DNA of 6,046 bases from Mollicutes bacterium (GTDB lineage Bacteria > Bacillota_I > Bacilli_A > Izemoplasmatales > Izemoplasmataceae). Positions 1-5,993 of this stretch are shown here, piece by piece (within the stretch, counting starts at the first letter, position 1; each line of letters begins with the position of its first letter). The position numbers were made by a program, and so were the translations under genes. The notes under the pieces were generated by a model, which ran no database searches, was not told where the DNA came from, and worked only from the letters and a program-made list of their open reading frames with translations. The stretch spans positions 1-6,046 of the forward strand of contig PWKX01000196.1 of NCBI GenBank assembly GCA_003559585.1. Direction: 5' to 3'.

Positions 1-48
1 ATTTTCTTTGTGGCAGTTATTTCAAGAACGGAGCGATATGAAAAATGA
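1..48 (+). CDS. 3' end of an upstream gene, probably MbhD/DUF4040-like MrpA fragment
   Basis: The frame is open from the first base and ends at TGA 46-48, giving the last 15 residues IFFVAVISRTERYEK. The stop overlaps the next start in an ATGA at 45-48, the same junction used further down this operon, which supports a real coupled gene. The tail looks like the end of a membrane helix followed by a short polar, charged cytoplasmic end. In Mbh/Mrp-type operons the gene directly before the MbhE-like gene is MbhD (DUF4040), the piece matching the penultimate part of the MrpA C-terminal region. The identity is inferred from position only, because 15 residues are too few to recognise the family. 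Confidence 0.6.
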   Translation: MFFVAVISRTERYEK

Positions 49-344
49 AAAAACGACTGTATTTAATCTTTTTTGTGTTGCTGTTTGTGTTGCTTAGTTA
101 TAACGTGCTACAAATGCCATCGCAAGCGACCACGGATAGTCCGGCTTATAATGAAGCGACTGAACACTATATTGAGCACAGTGTTTCTGAGACGGGTTCT
201 ATTAATATTATTGCCTCTATTTTAGCTGATTATCGAGCGTTTGATACCTTAGGTGAAACGATTGTTTTGTTTACATCGATTGTGGCGGTTGCTTCAATTT
301 TAAAAGTATCAAGCCCTAAAAAAGAAGGTGTTCAACATGAATGA
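45..344 (+). CDS. MbhE / MrpA C-terminal-like subunit of Na+/H+ antiporter
   Basis: A small membrane protein of 99 residues with two predicted helices. The first is a signal-anchor-like stretch at about 4-22 and the second lies at about 71-87; between them is a polar, probably external loop (23-55). The hallmark is DYRAFDTLGE at 62-71, which corresponds to the D-F/Y-R-x-F-D-T-L-G-E signature at the C-terminal end of MrpA and in the MbhE subunit of membrane-bound hydrogenases. In Bacillus-type Mrp systems this segment is fused into MrpA; here it is a separate gene. In family structures it packs against MrpB/MrpC-like helices in the membrane arm. The start at 45 has GGAG at 30-33, 11 bases upstream, and overlaps the previous stop. 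The stop overlaps the mrpB start. The family call is firm from the motif; whether it helps form the ion path is family knowledge, not visible here. Confidence 0.82.
   Translation: MKKRLYLIFFVLLFVLLSYNVLQMPSQATTDSPAYNEATEHYIEHSVSETGSINIIASILADYRAFDTLGETIVLFTSIVAVASILKVSSPKKEGVQHE
326..330 (+). promoter_or_regulatory. Ribosome binding site deciding the mrpB start
   Basis: AGGTG, in the context AAGAAGGTG, ends six bases before ATG 337. A GTG at 328 opens the same frame three codons earlier, but it is itself part of this Shine-Dalgarno sequence and has no good site of its own. ATG 337 is therefore the preferred start. Confidence 0.65.
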
Positions 345-765
345 TATCATCATCAAAACGGTGGTACGTTTAATCATTCCGTTTGTGCAAATTTATGGAA
401 TTTATATCATTTTGCATGGTCATATCTCACCGGGTGGTGGGTTTGCTGGTGGGGCTTTAATTGGAACCAGTTTGGTGCTGTATACGCTTGTTTTTGGGAT
501 TGAAAAGTCTAAGGAGAAGTTTTCTGAACGTGTGAGTGAATTTGCAGAAAGTGGCGGCATTATTTTATATATTGCGATTGGGTTGATTGGGTTGTTTGTG
601 AGTGGTAGTTTTTTAACTAATATTGACAGTGGTTTTCCAGTCGGTCATCCTGGGACAGTGATTAGTGGTGGGATGATCCCATTGCTGATGATTGGGATTG
701 GGATTAAAGTGGCCTCAACGATCATTACCTTGTTCCATGCGCTGATAGAGGAGGAAGAAGCATGA
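337..765 (+). CDS. mrpB: Na+/H+ antiporter subunit MrpB (MnhB)
   Basis: MrpB is a small membrane subunit of the multisubunit Mrp cation/proton antiporter. The 142-residue product has the family's usual length. It shows the hallmark glycine-rich motif HGHISPGGGFAGG at 27-39, just after the first helix (about 8-26). Further helices lie at about 36-54, 74-95 and 112-134, and the tail is acidic (EEEEA). A conserved-looking lysine (K124) sits in the last helix in GIGIK. The start is placed at ATG 337 rather than GTG 328 because of the Shine-Dalgarno position. The gene overlaps the MbhE-like gene by eight bases and shares ATGA 762-765 with mrpC, so translation is probably coupled. MrpB is needed for assembly and activity in known Mrp complexes; its exact catalytic part is less clear. 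Confidence 0.93.
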   Translation: MNDIIIKTVVRLIIPFVQIYGIYIILHGHISPGGGFAGGALIGTSLVLYTLVFGIEKSKEKFSERVSEFAESGGIILYIAIGLIGLFVSGSFLTNIDSGFPVGHPGTVISGGMIPLLMIGIGIKVASTIITLFHALIEEEEA

Positions 766-1136
766 GTTTTTTACAAACGATCATCGATCATATCAATTAT
801 ATCGGCGCGGTGGCGATTTTTGTGATTGGCCTGCATACCGTGGTCACCCACAGTAATCTCATCAAACGCATCATGGGCATTAACATCATGGGCATGGCTA
901 TTTTCATGTTTTTTGTGGCGATTGGCTCTGTGACTGGTGGGAAACCACCCATCATTGATGGTGATGGGGGTCCTTATATTAACCCGCTACCTTCGGTTTT
1001 AATTTTAACGGGTATTGTGGTGGTGGTTTCTATCACGGTTTATTCACTGAGTTTGGTGATTCGGATTTATGAAACCTATGGGACGATTGATCAAAATGAG
1101 CTTTTAAAACGTATGCAAGAGGAGGATGAATCATGA
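762..1136 (+). CDS. mrpC: Na+/H+ antiporter subunit MrpC (MnhC), NuoK-like
   Basis: A 124-residue, three-helix protein related to the NuoK subunit of complex I. Helices lie at about 11-29, 38-57 and 78-101. The NuoK/MrpC pattern is visible as SNLIKRIMGINIMGMAIFMF at 31-50 and as NPLPSVLILTGIVVVVS at 74-90, the counterpart of the usual DPLPQALVLTAIVI. A glycine-rich loop (56-70) joins helices 2 and 3, and the C-terminal 20 residues are charged and probably cytoplasmic. The length is slightly above the usual 110-115. A strong Shine-Dalgarno GAGGAGG at 748-754 stands seven bases before the ATG. The start overlaps the mrpB stop and the stop overlaps the mrpD start, both as ATGA. In Mrp complexes this subunit bridges the antiporter-like D subunit and the MrpA C-terminal/MbhE region. 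Confidence 0.93.
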   Translation: MSFLQTIIDHINYIGAVAIFVIGLHTVVTHSNLIKRIMGINIMGMAIFMFFVAIGSVTGGKPPIIDGDGGPYINPLPSVLILTGIVVVVSITVYSLSLVIRIYETYGTIDQNELLKRMQEEDES

Positions 1137-2614
1137 TCATTCAAATACCTGTGATTTCTTTGGTGTTTTTCCTCCTAATGGCGTTAATTGTTCCGCTTTT
1201 TAAAAGGCGTAATTTTGCGGTAACCACCACCTTAGGGCTCATCGTTTTATTGATTGTGTGGGTGTTAACGGTCGTGCTTGTTAGAGATGTTTATCTTAAT
1301 GGTCCTTTTACCTACGCGTTTGGAAATCATGAATCTTTTATTGGGTTAGAATTATTGGTTAATCTCTTTTCTGCTGGGTTTGCGCTTTTCATGTTATCTT
1401 TGATTATTATTATTTATGTGTATTCAACCAGTGATGCCACAGAAGGGATTGCTGAAAAAGAGTATGGTCGTTATTATATTTTATTGTTTATTTTGTTGTT
1501 TGCGATGTTTGGAATATTATATACCAACGACTTGTTTAATACCTATGTATTTATGGAGATTTTATCGATTACCACGGTGAGTATCATTTCGATTAAACGT
1601 AAAAAAGAAAACTATACCGCATCCTTTCGTTATGTGATGTTAAATGAAGTGGGTAGTTTATCATATTTGTTTGGGGTGGCTTTGCTTTTTATGGTGACTG
1701 GTCACACCAACATTGATTTAGTAGCCGCAAGCATTCAATCATCGTTTGATGATTATACGGCCAATATTGTGACGGCCTTAGGCTTTATGTTGACAGGGAT
1801 TGGGATTAAAGCGGCGATTTTTCCCTTTCATATTTGGTTGCCGGATGCACATTCAACCGCACCCACATCCTCGAGTGCGATTTTATCGGGCTTGGTTGTG
1901 AAGTTATACATCTTAATCATGATTAAGATGTTGTTCCGCTTGTTCGGGTTTGACATCGTCAGTGCCATGAACATTCATATAGTGTTAATGATGATTGGTG
2001 CGTTTGGGATGATAATGGGTAGTGTGTTTGCGATTGGTCAAACCGATGTGAAACGGATGCTTGGGTATTCATCGATTGCGCAAGTTGGTTATATTGTTTT
2101 AGGCATATCACTGGGGACTGTGCTTGGCTTACAAGCGGCGTTTTTTCACGTATTGTCTCATGGGTTAATGAAAGCGGCCTTATTTTTAAGTGTTGGGGCT
2201 GTGATTTATCATAAGGGAGTGCGTAAGGTTAAAGACTTTAACGGTATGGCCTCAGAGATGCCAGTGGTGATGACGGTCTTTGGTTTGGCGGCTTTAGGGA
2301 TGATTGGGATTCCATTAACCAGTGGCTTTATCTCAAAGCTTAACTTAGGCTTAGCCTCACTTGATGCCAATCAAGGGTATTTAATCATCATCATCATTGT
2401 TAGTGGGCTATTAAATGCGCTTTATTATTTACCGATATTAATCGCTGCGTTTTTAAAATCTAATAAACCAGGTGATTTGGGCTTAAAAGTTGAGCCTATT
2501 CCACGCTTGATGATGGTTCCGATTGTTGTTTTAGGTTTATTGATTGTCTATTTTGGGTTGTTTCCAAATATGATTTTATCGTGGTTTGAAGAGATTGCGG
2601 TGGTGTTATTATGA
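1133..2614 (+). CDS. mrpD: Na+/H+ antiporter subunit MrpD (MnhD), proton-conducting
   Basis: A 493-residue polytopic protein of about 14 helices, the normal MrpD size, in the family of complex I antiporter-like subunits NuoL/M/N. Residues of the proton path are visible: E142 in the helix-5 motif YVFMEIL, K226 in GIGIKAAIFPFHIWLPDAH (221-240), K257 in the following helix, H339 and H343 with K347 in HVLSHGLMK, and K402 in SGFISK. E142 and K226 match the glutamate and lysine known to be essential in Bacillus MrpD. The signature VKRMLGYSSIAQVGY lies at 306-320. An AGAGGAGGA Shine-Dalgarno at 1118-1126 is six bases upstream of the ATG, and both ends overlap neighbours by ATGA. A perfect 24-bp palindrome lies inside codons 259-266. 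It probably couples proton entry to Na+ export in the complex. Confidence 0.95.
   Translation: MIIQIPVISLVFFLLMALIVPLFKRRNFAVTTTLGLIVLLIVWVLTVVLVRDVYLNGPFTYAFGNHESFIGLELLVNLFSAGFALFMLSLIIIIYVYSTSDATEGIAEKEYGRYYILLFILLFAMFGILYTNDLFNTYVFMEILSITTVSIISIKRKKENYTASFRYVMLNEVGSLSYLFGVALLFMVTGHTNIDLVAASIQSSFDDYTANIVTALGFMLTGIGIKAAIFPFHIWLPDAHSTAPTSSSAILSGLVVKLYILIMIKMLFRLFGFDIVSAMNIHIVLMMIGAFGMIMGSVFAIGQTDVKRMLGYSSIAQVGYIVLGISLGTVLGLQAAFFHVLSHGLMKAALFLSVGAVIYHKGVRKVKDFNGMASEMPVVMTVFGLAALGMIGIPLTSGFISKLNLGLASLDANQGYLIIIIIVSGLLNALYYLPILIAAFLKSNKPGDLGLKVEPIPRLMMVPIVVLGLLIVYFGLFPNMILSWFEEIAVVLL
1908..1931. repeat. Perfect 24-bp palindrome within mrpD
   Basis: Half-site ACATCTTAATCA at 1908-1919 is followed directly by its exact reverse complement at 1920-1931. 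As RNA it could fold into a 10-bp AU-rich stem with a CAUG loop. It encodes residues Y259 to M266 of MrpD, in a membrane helix. The function is unknown; chance, arising from hydrophobic codons (ATC, TTA, ATT), is possible. Confidence 0.6.
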
Positions 2615-4764
2615 TTTTTCGTAAAAACAAAGTTTGTGATGTGCCTGGTTTAACGAAAAATGTAGGGTTTTGGTCTAATTTTACGGTTAGATCAACATTG
2701 CTTGTCGTCTTATCGATGATGATTGTTGGTTTGTTTATCGCTGGGGTTCAAGGGTATTTAGTTGGGCTCTCATCGTTTTTAACCAACATTGATGTCATTT
2801 ATAACGTGTATGTTAGCCTAAGAGATTTGTCGTGGATGCCGCTTGTGATTATTAGCTTGCCCTTATTTGGGGTTTTGTTGAGCTGGTTGGTTGAAAAACA
2901 TAGCTGTAACCGGCGGGATATGCTTGTTATTTTAATGACCAGTTTCACGATTTTAATGAGTTTATTTTTGTATCCCAATGCATTAGAAGGCGGTCAAACC
3001 TTTAACATCCCTGGTGTGTTAGGTTTAGGGCTTAGTTTCCGGGTTGACATGTTAGGGTTTACGATGTTGATGATCACCTCAGTGTTATGGTTTTTGGTGA
3101 TGGTTTACGCGCATGAATATATGTTAAAAGAACGTCATTCCAGTCGCTTTTTTGTTTTTATGGGGATTACCTATAGTTCAGTATTAGGTACCATTATGGC
3201 TGGTGATCTATTAACGGTATTCTTGTTTTTTGAAGTGATGACTTTTGCGTCTTATATGTTGGTAGTCCACGGTCAAAAAGATGATAGTTACCATGCGGGT
3301 TATAATTATATTTTTATGGGGATTATCGGTGGGTTTGCGATTTTGATTGCTGTGATGTTGCTTTATTTTACAGTGGGTGATTTATCATTTGCAAGTGCCA
3401 TTCACGCTTTAAATGAAGCTGGCAATATTAAGTTTGTGATTATCGGGTTGTTGATCTTTGGCTTTGGCATCAAAGCCGGGATGGCGCCGGTTCATGTTTG
3501 GCTGCCTAGAGCCCATCCGGTGGCCCCCACACCTGCCAGTGCGCTGTTATCTGGCATCATGATTAAACTTGGCGCGTATGGGATTTTACGGGTTGCAACC
3601 AGTTATTATTTCCCACAAGAAGGGGCTGATTTTTCAGCACCAGTTTGGTTAACTTCCAACGCTGTAGGTTCCTCGGTGATTTGGTTGGGCATCATCACAA
3701 TGACAATTGGCGTCTTTTTTGCCCTCCAACAATCAAACATTAAACGCATGCTTGCTTATCATTCAATCTCACAAATGGGTTATATCATGATGGGGATTGG
3801 CGTGGCTTTATACTTAGGTTCTTATGGTGCGATGGGTTATGCTGGTGCGCTTTATCACATCATCAACCATGCGTTGTTTAAATCGCTGTTGTTTATGGTT
3901 GCGGGTGTGGTGATTTATCATACGGGTGAGGCCAACATGTATAAACTCGGTGGGTTGTGGAAAAAACTACCTTTAAGTGCCACGGTATGTTTGATTGCGG
4001 CTTTGGGCATTAGTGGCATTCCACTATTTAATGGGTTTGTGTCTAAAACGATTTTGCACCACGGCATTGTTGAAGCCTATGAGTATCATGGTCAGATGAG
4101 TATGGTGTTTGCAGAACGTATTTTCATTGTGATCAGTGCTGGGACGGTGGCTTCTTTTATTAAACTGTTTTATTTTGTGTTTTTAAGAAAACCAGACCAA
4201 CCTCATCAATTAAACCCTGAGTACAACAACTTAGATACCGCGATGGCGATGGTGGCATTACTCATTATTTTCATTGGCCTAAACCCAAACTTTATCTTAA
4301 ATGCTTTTATCATTCCGCAGTTAAACATGATGCCCTATAGTCCCACGTTTGTCGATACCTATATCGTTGGGATGTCGGTCTTTACTTATGATGATTTAAC
4401 CATCATGATTTGGATTGTGTTGTTAGGTGGACTCATTTTTTACTTTGGTAATAAGTTCCACTTGTTCCATATTAAATTACCGTATTGGTTGAATTTAGAG
4501 TATTTGGTGTTTTATCCCGTTAATGTTTTGATTAGAAAATCGTGTCACTTGATGTATGGCGATCAGTGTAAGTATAATGCGGTGACCTTACAGAAATTAG
4601 CCTTAAAGGATAATAAAGACATCGGGTTTTTAGACCGGTTTGTGTTGATGGCCAGTATTTTTAATAACCGATATGAAAAACGCATCATTAAAAGCGATGC
4701 GTTTATCTACACCATTTTCATCACAGGCATACTCACCTTTATGTTGGTGATGAGGCTGCTTTAA
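2611..4764 (+). CDS. Second antiporter-like subunit, large MrpD/HyfB-family protein
   Basis: A 717-residue membrane protein with about 16 helices, paralogous to the preceding MrpD. Ion-path residues are kept: E208 in LFFEVM, K288 in GFGIKAGMAPVHVWLPRAHP (284-303), K319 in LSGIMIKLG, H416 and H420 with K424 in HIINHALFK, and K479 in NGFVSK. The signature IKRMLAYHSISQMGY lies at 377-391. WLPRAH with arginine, instead of WLPDAH, and the PTPASALLSGIMIK stretch resemble HyfB/HycC-type subunits. Against MrpD it has about 70 extra N-terminal residues with an added helix (27-48), and a C-terminal extension after about 590: a helix (595-612), a long charged stretch (640-695), and a last helix (698-716), reminiscent of the lateral helix of NuoL/MrpA. 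The start overlaps the mrpD stop at ATGA 2611-2614, with only a weak GGTGGTG site (2599-2605), so translational coupling is likely. It probably replaces the N-terminal antiporter domain of MrpA. Confidence 0.88.
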   Translation: MIFRKNKVCDVPGLTKNVGFWSNFTVRSTLLVVLSMMIVGLFIAGVQGYLVGLSSFLTNIDVIYNVYVSLRDLSWMPLVIISLPLFGVLLSWLVEKHSCNRRDMLVILMTSFTILMSLFLYPNALEGGQTFNIPGVLGLGLSFRVDMLGFTMLMITSVLWFLVMVYAHEYMLKERHSSRFFVFMGITYSSVLGTIMAGDLLTVFLFFEVMTFASYMLVVHGQKDDSYHAGYNYIFMGIIGGFAILIAVMLLYFTVGDLSFASAIHALNEAGNIKFVIIGLLIFGFGIKAGMAPVHVWLPRAHPVAPTPASALLSGIMIKLGAYGILRVATSYYFPQEGADFSAPVWLTSNAVGSSVIWLGIITMTIGVFFALQQSNIKRMLAYHSISQMGYIMMGIGVALYLGSYGAMGYAGALYHIINHALFKSLLFMVAGVVIYHTGEANMYKLGGLWKKLPLSATVCLIAALGISGIPLFNGFVSKTILHHGIVEAYEYHGQMSMVFAERIFIVISAGTVASFIKLFYFVFLRKPDQPHQLNPEYNNLDTAMAMVALLIIFIGLNPNFILNAFIIPQLNMMPYSPTFVDTYIVGMSVFTYDDLTIMIWIVLLGGLIFYFGNKFHLFHIKLPYWLNLEYLVFYPVNVLIRKSCHLMYGDQCKYNAVTLQKLALKDNKDIGFLDRFVLMASIFNNRYEKRIIKSDAFIYTIFITGILTFMLVMRLL

Positions 4765-4770
4765 ATGACG

Positions 4771-4814
4771 CGTCGTTTTCAAGGGTACTTACCTTGAAAG
4801 CGGCGGCTTTTTTT
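4771..4814 (+). terminator. Intrinsic terminator of the Mrp operon
   Basis: Seven bases after the stop codon, 4771-4784 pairs with 4792-4805 in a 14-bp stem with no mismatch apart from two G-T wobbles (4776/4800 and 4773/4803). The loop is the seven bases GTACTTA. After GC at 4806-4807 comes a run of seven T (4808-4814). This is a textbook Rho-independent terminator and marks the end of the antiporter operon. Confidence 0.93.
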
Positions 4815-4822
4815 AATACAAT
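4794..4822 (+). promoter_or_regulatory. SigA-like promoter for the Nudix gene, overlapping the terminator
   Basis: TTGAAA at 4794-4799 (5 of 6 to consensus) and TACAAT at 4817-4822 (5 of 6) are separated by exactly 17 bases. The -35 box lies in the descending arm of the Mrp terminator hairpin and the spacer contains its T-run. Transcription would begin near 4829, leaving a leader of about 18 bases with a GGTGA ribosome site at 4838-4842. It is the only promoter-like sequence visible between the terminator and the next gene. Confidence 0.62.
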
Positions 4823-4846
4823 GAAGGTACAAAAGAAGGTGAAGAC

Positions 4847-5404
4847 ATGGTTTTAAAAACAATAGAAACTTATCAACCTGTTAACGAGCAAGAAACGGTT
4901 GATAAGCAGGCGATCATTTCGTTTATTAAACAACACGATGATGCGCTTGAAAGACACAATAAAATCGCTCATTTAACCTCATCTGCGCTCGTGGTTAATG
5001 AGACGTTTGATAAGGTTTTGTTTGCCCACCACAACATTTATGATGCGTGGGGTTGGGTTGGCGGTCATACTGACGGTGATCCCAATTTATTAAAAGTGGC
5101 TATAAAAGAAGCAAAAGAGGAAACTGGCATCGAAGTGGTGCGTGCTTACGACGGGAAGATTTTTGCGTTGGATACGATTTTTGTTGAAAACCATATAAAA
5201 CATGGAGCGTTTGTGCCAGACCACCTACATTTAAATGTGACTTATTTGCTAATCGCTGATGATAATCAGCCTTTAGCGGTCAAACCAGATGAGAATTCAG
5301 CGGTGCGTTGGTTTGACATTGACACGGTTTTAAAACACGTTAATGAACCAAGAATGATGCCTGTTTATCAAAAGCTTTTTACAAAGCTTCAATCACTGAA
5401 GTAA
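4847..5404 (+). CDS. Nudix hydrolase family protein
   Basis: A soluble 185-residue protein with a single Nudix domain (about 42-165). Such enzymes hydrolyse nucleoside diphosphate-linked compounds using divalent metal. The Nudix box runs from G73 to I95: G-x5-P-x7-K-E-A-K-E-E-T-G-I. The metal-binding glutamates E88, E91 and E92 are present. Two box positions depart from the consensus G-x5-E-x7-R-E-U-x-E-E-x-G-U: P79 replaces the first E and K87 replaces R. The GGHTDGDPNLLKVA context resembles a Nudix subgroup with GGHxDGDxDLL motifs whose substrates are mostly unassigned, so no substrate is given. About 40 residues precede the domain core, which may form the helical extension typical of that subgroup. 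GGTGA at 4838-4842 precedes ATG 4847. It has its own likely promoter and is probably co-transcribed with the next gene, 18 bases downstream. No functional tie to the antiporter is visible. Confidence 0.88.
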   Translation: MVLKTIETYQPVNEQETVDKQAIISFIKQHDDALERHNKIAHLTSSALVVNETFDKVLFAHHNIYDAWGWVGGHTDGDPNLLKVAIKEAKEETGIEVVRAYDGKIFALDTIFVENHIKHGAFVPDHLHLNVTYLLIADDNQPLAVKPDENSAVRWFDIDTVLKHVNEPRMMPVYQKLFTKLQSLK

Positions 5405-5422
5405 AAACCCGGGAGGCTTACC

Positions 5423-5851
5423 ATGGAAAAAGAAGACATTAAAATCTTCTATATGATTGGTCTAAGTTTCATTGTGTTTGGTTTGTTTCATGAGGTTAGC
5501 ATGTTTCGCTATATTTATCCCAATTATGTTGGTTTATTGGTGATTTTTTCTTTAGCCTATATTTTATTTAGACAAAAGAAAGTGCACATCTTTGAATTGA
5601 TCATTGGGTTGAGTGCGTTTATGATTTTAATTTACCGCTATCAAACGTTAGAAAACCCTGAATTATCTGCGATTATCCACCGACCATCAACCTTGATGTT
5701 TGGTGGCTTTATGCTGATTTATGCTGGTTTTTATACGTATAAGTATATTGATGTGATGAGAAAACCGGCTAAAAGAAGGCCGAAAAAAAGAGAATCTAAC
5801 CTTGATGTCTATGATGAAAACAACAAAGAGGTGAAGCGAAAATATTTTTAA
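5423..5851 (+). CDS. Four-helix membrane protein of unknown function
   Basis: I do not recognise this 142-residue protein. It shows four hydrophobic segments, at about 8-26, 34-50, 55-72 and 89-107, joined by short loops, then a hydrophilic tail from 112 to 142. The tail is strongly basic at 113-123 (RKPAKRRPKKR) and then mixed in charge. By the positive-inside rule the tail is probably cytoplasmic, and with four helices the N-terminus would be too. No catalytic or ligand motif stands out; H23, R29, H55, H86 and R87 are the notable polar residues near membrane borders. The start is well supported by GGGAGG at 5411-5416, six bases upstream. It lies 18 bases after the Nudix gene, so it probably shares its transcript. 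No convincing terminator follows before the tRNA promoter. Confidence 0.8.
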   Translation: MEKEDIKIFYMIGLSFIVFGLFHEVSMFRYIYPNYVGLLVIFSLAYILFRQKKVHIFELIIGLSAFMILIYRYQTLENPELSAIIHRPSTLMFGGFMLIYAGFYTYKYIDVMRKPAKRRPKKRESNLDVYDENNKEVKRKYF

Positions 5852-5869
5852 CTTTAAAGTAAGCTTTGC

Positions 5870-5899
5870 TTGACTTAAGCTAGAAACGAGTGATATAAT
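5870..5899 (+). promoter_or_regulatory. Strong SigA-type promoter of the tRNA cluster
   Basis: TTGACT at 5870-5875 and a perfect TATAAT at 5894-5899 are 18 bases apart. TGA directly before the -10 box (5891-5893) gives an extended -10. Transcription would begin near 5906, about ten bases before the mature 5' end of tRNA-Val. The strength and position fit a stable-RNA promoter. Confidence 0.85.
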
Positions 5900-5915
5900 C
5901 GTATTCGGCTATGAT

Positions 5916-5990
5916 GGAGAATTAGCTCAGTGGGAGAGCACTTCCTTGACGTGGAAGGGGTCAGTGGTTCGAATCCGCTATTCTCCACCA
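5916..5990 (+). tRNA. tRNA-Val (anticodon GAC)
   Basis: The complete cloverleaf is visible. The acceptor stem GGAGAAT (5916-5922) pairs with ATTCTCC (5980-5986) over seven pairs. The D stem is GCTC/GAGC (5925-5928 with 5936-5939). The anticodon stem is CTTCC/GGAAG (5941-5945 with 5953-5957), with loop TTGACGT and anticodon GAC at 5948-5950, which reads GUC and GUU. The T arm is AGTGG/CCGCT (5963-5967 with 5975-5979, one G-T pair) around TTCGAAT. The discriminator is A5987 and the CCA end is encoded at 5988-5990. It is the first gene of the cluster, directly behind its promoter. Confidence 0.96.
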
Positions 5991-5993
5991 TTT

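Noticed and set aside
328..336. GTG start three codons upstream of the chosen mrpB start
   Set aside because: The GTG is part of the Shine-Dalgarno sequence for ATG 337 and has no suitably placed site of its own; ATG 337 also gives the usual family length.
2383..2398. ATC repeat run in mrpD as a possible microsatellite or slippage site
   Set aside because: It simply encodes a row of isoleucines in a membrane helix, and a few trinucleotide copies are too short to suggest phase variation.
4678..4704. Inverted repeat AAACGCATC / GATGCGTTT with a nine-base loop near the 3' end of the 717-aa gene
   Set aside because: It lies inside coding sequence with no T-run after it, and the real terminator is 70 bases further on; a 9-bp stem of this kind can arise by chance.
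1133..4764. Similar stretches shared by mrpD and the 717-aa gene as a recent duplication or recombination repeat
   Set aside because: Similarity is confined to family motifs (for example the HxxxHxxxK and VIYH segments), and the DNA between them has diverged, so this is old paralogy.
4821..4856. Short ORF (11 codons) opening at ATG 4821 in the leader of the Nudix gene
   Set aside because: Its ATG overlaps the likely -10 box and lies upstream of the predicted transcription start, and it has no ribosome site.
5851..5881. Possible terminator after the four-helix protein gene (palindrome ACTTTAAAGT at 5851-5860 and small AAGC/GCTT hairpin at 5861-5871)
   Set aside because: The stems are short and AT-rich and no T-run follows; the region overlaps the -35 box of the tRNA promoter.
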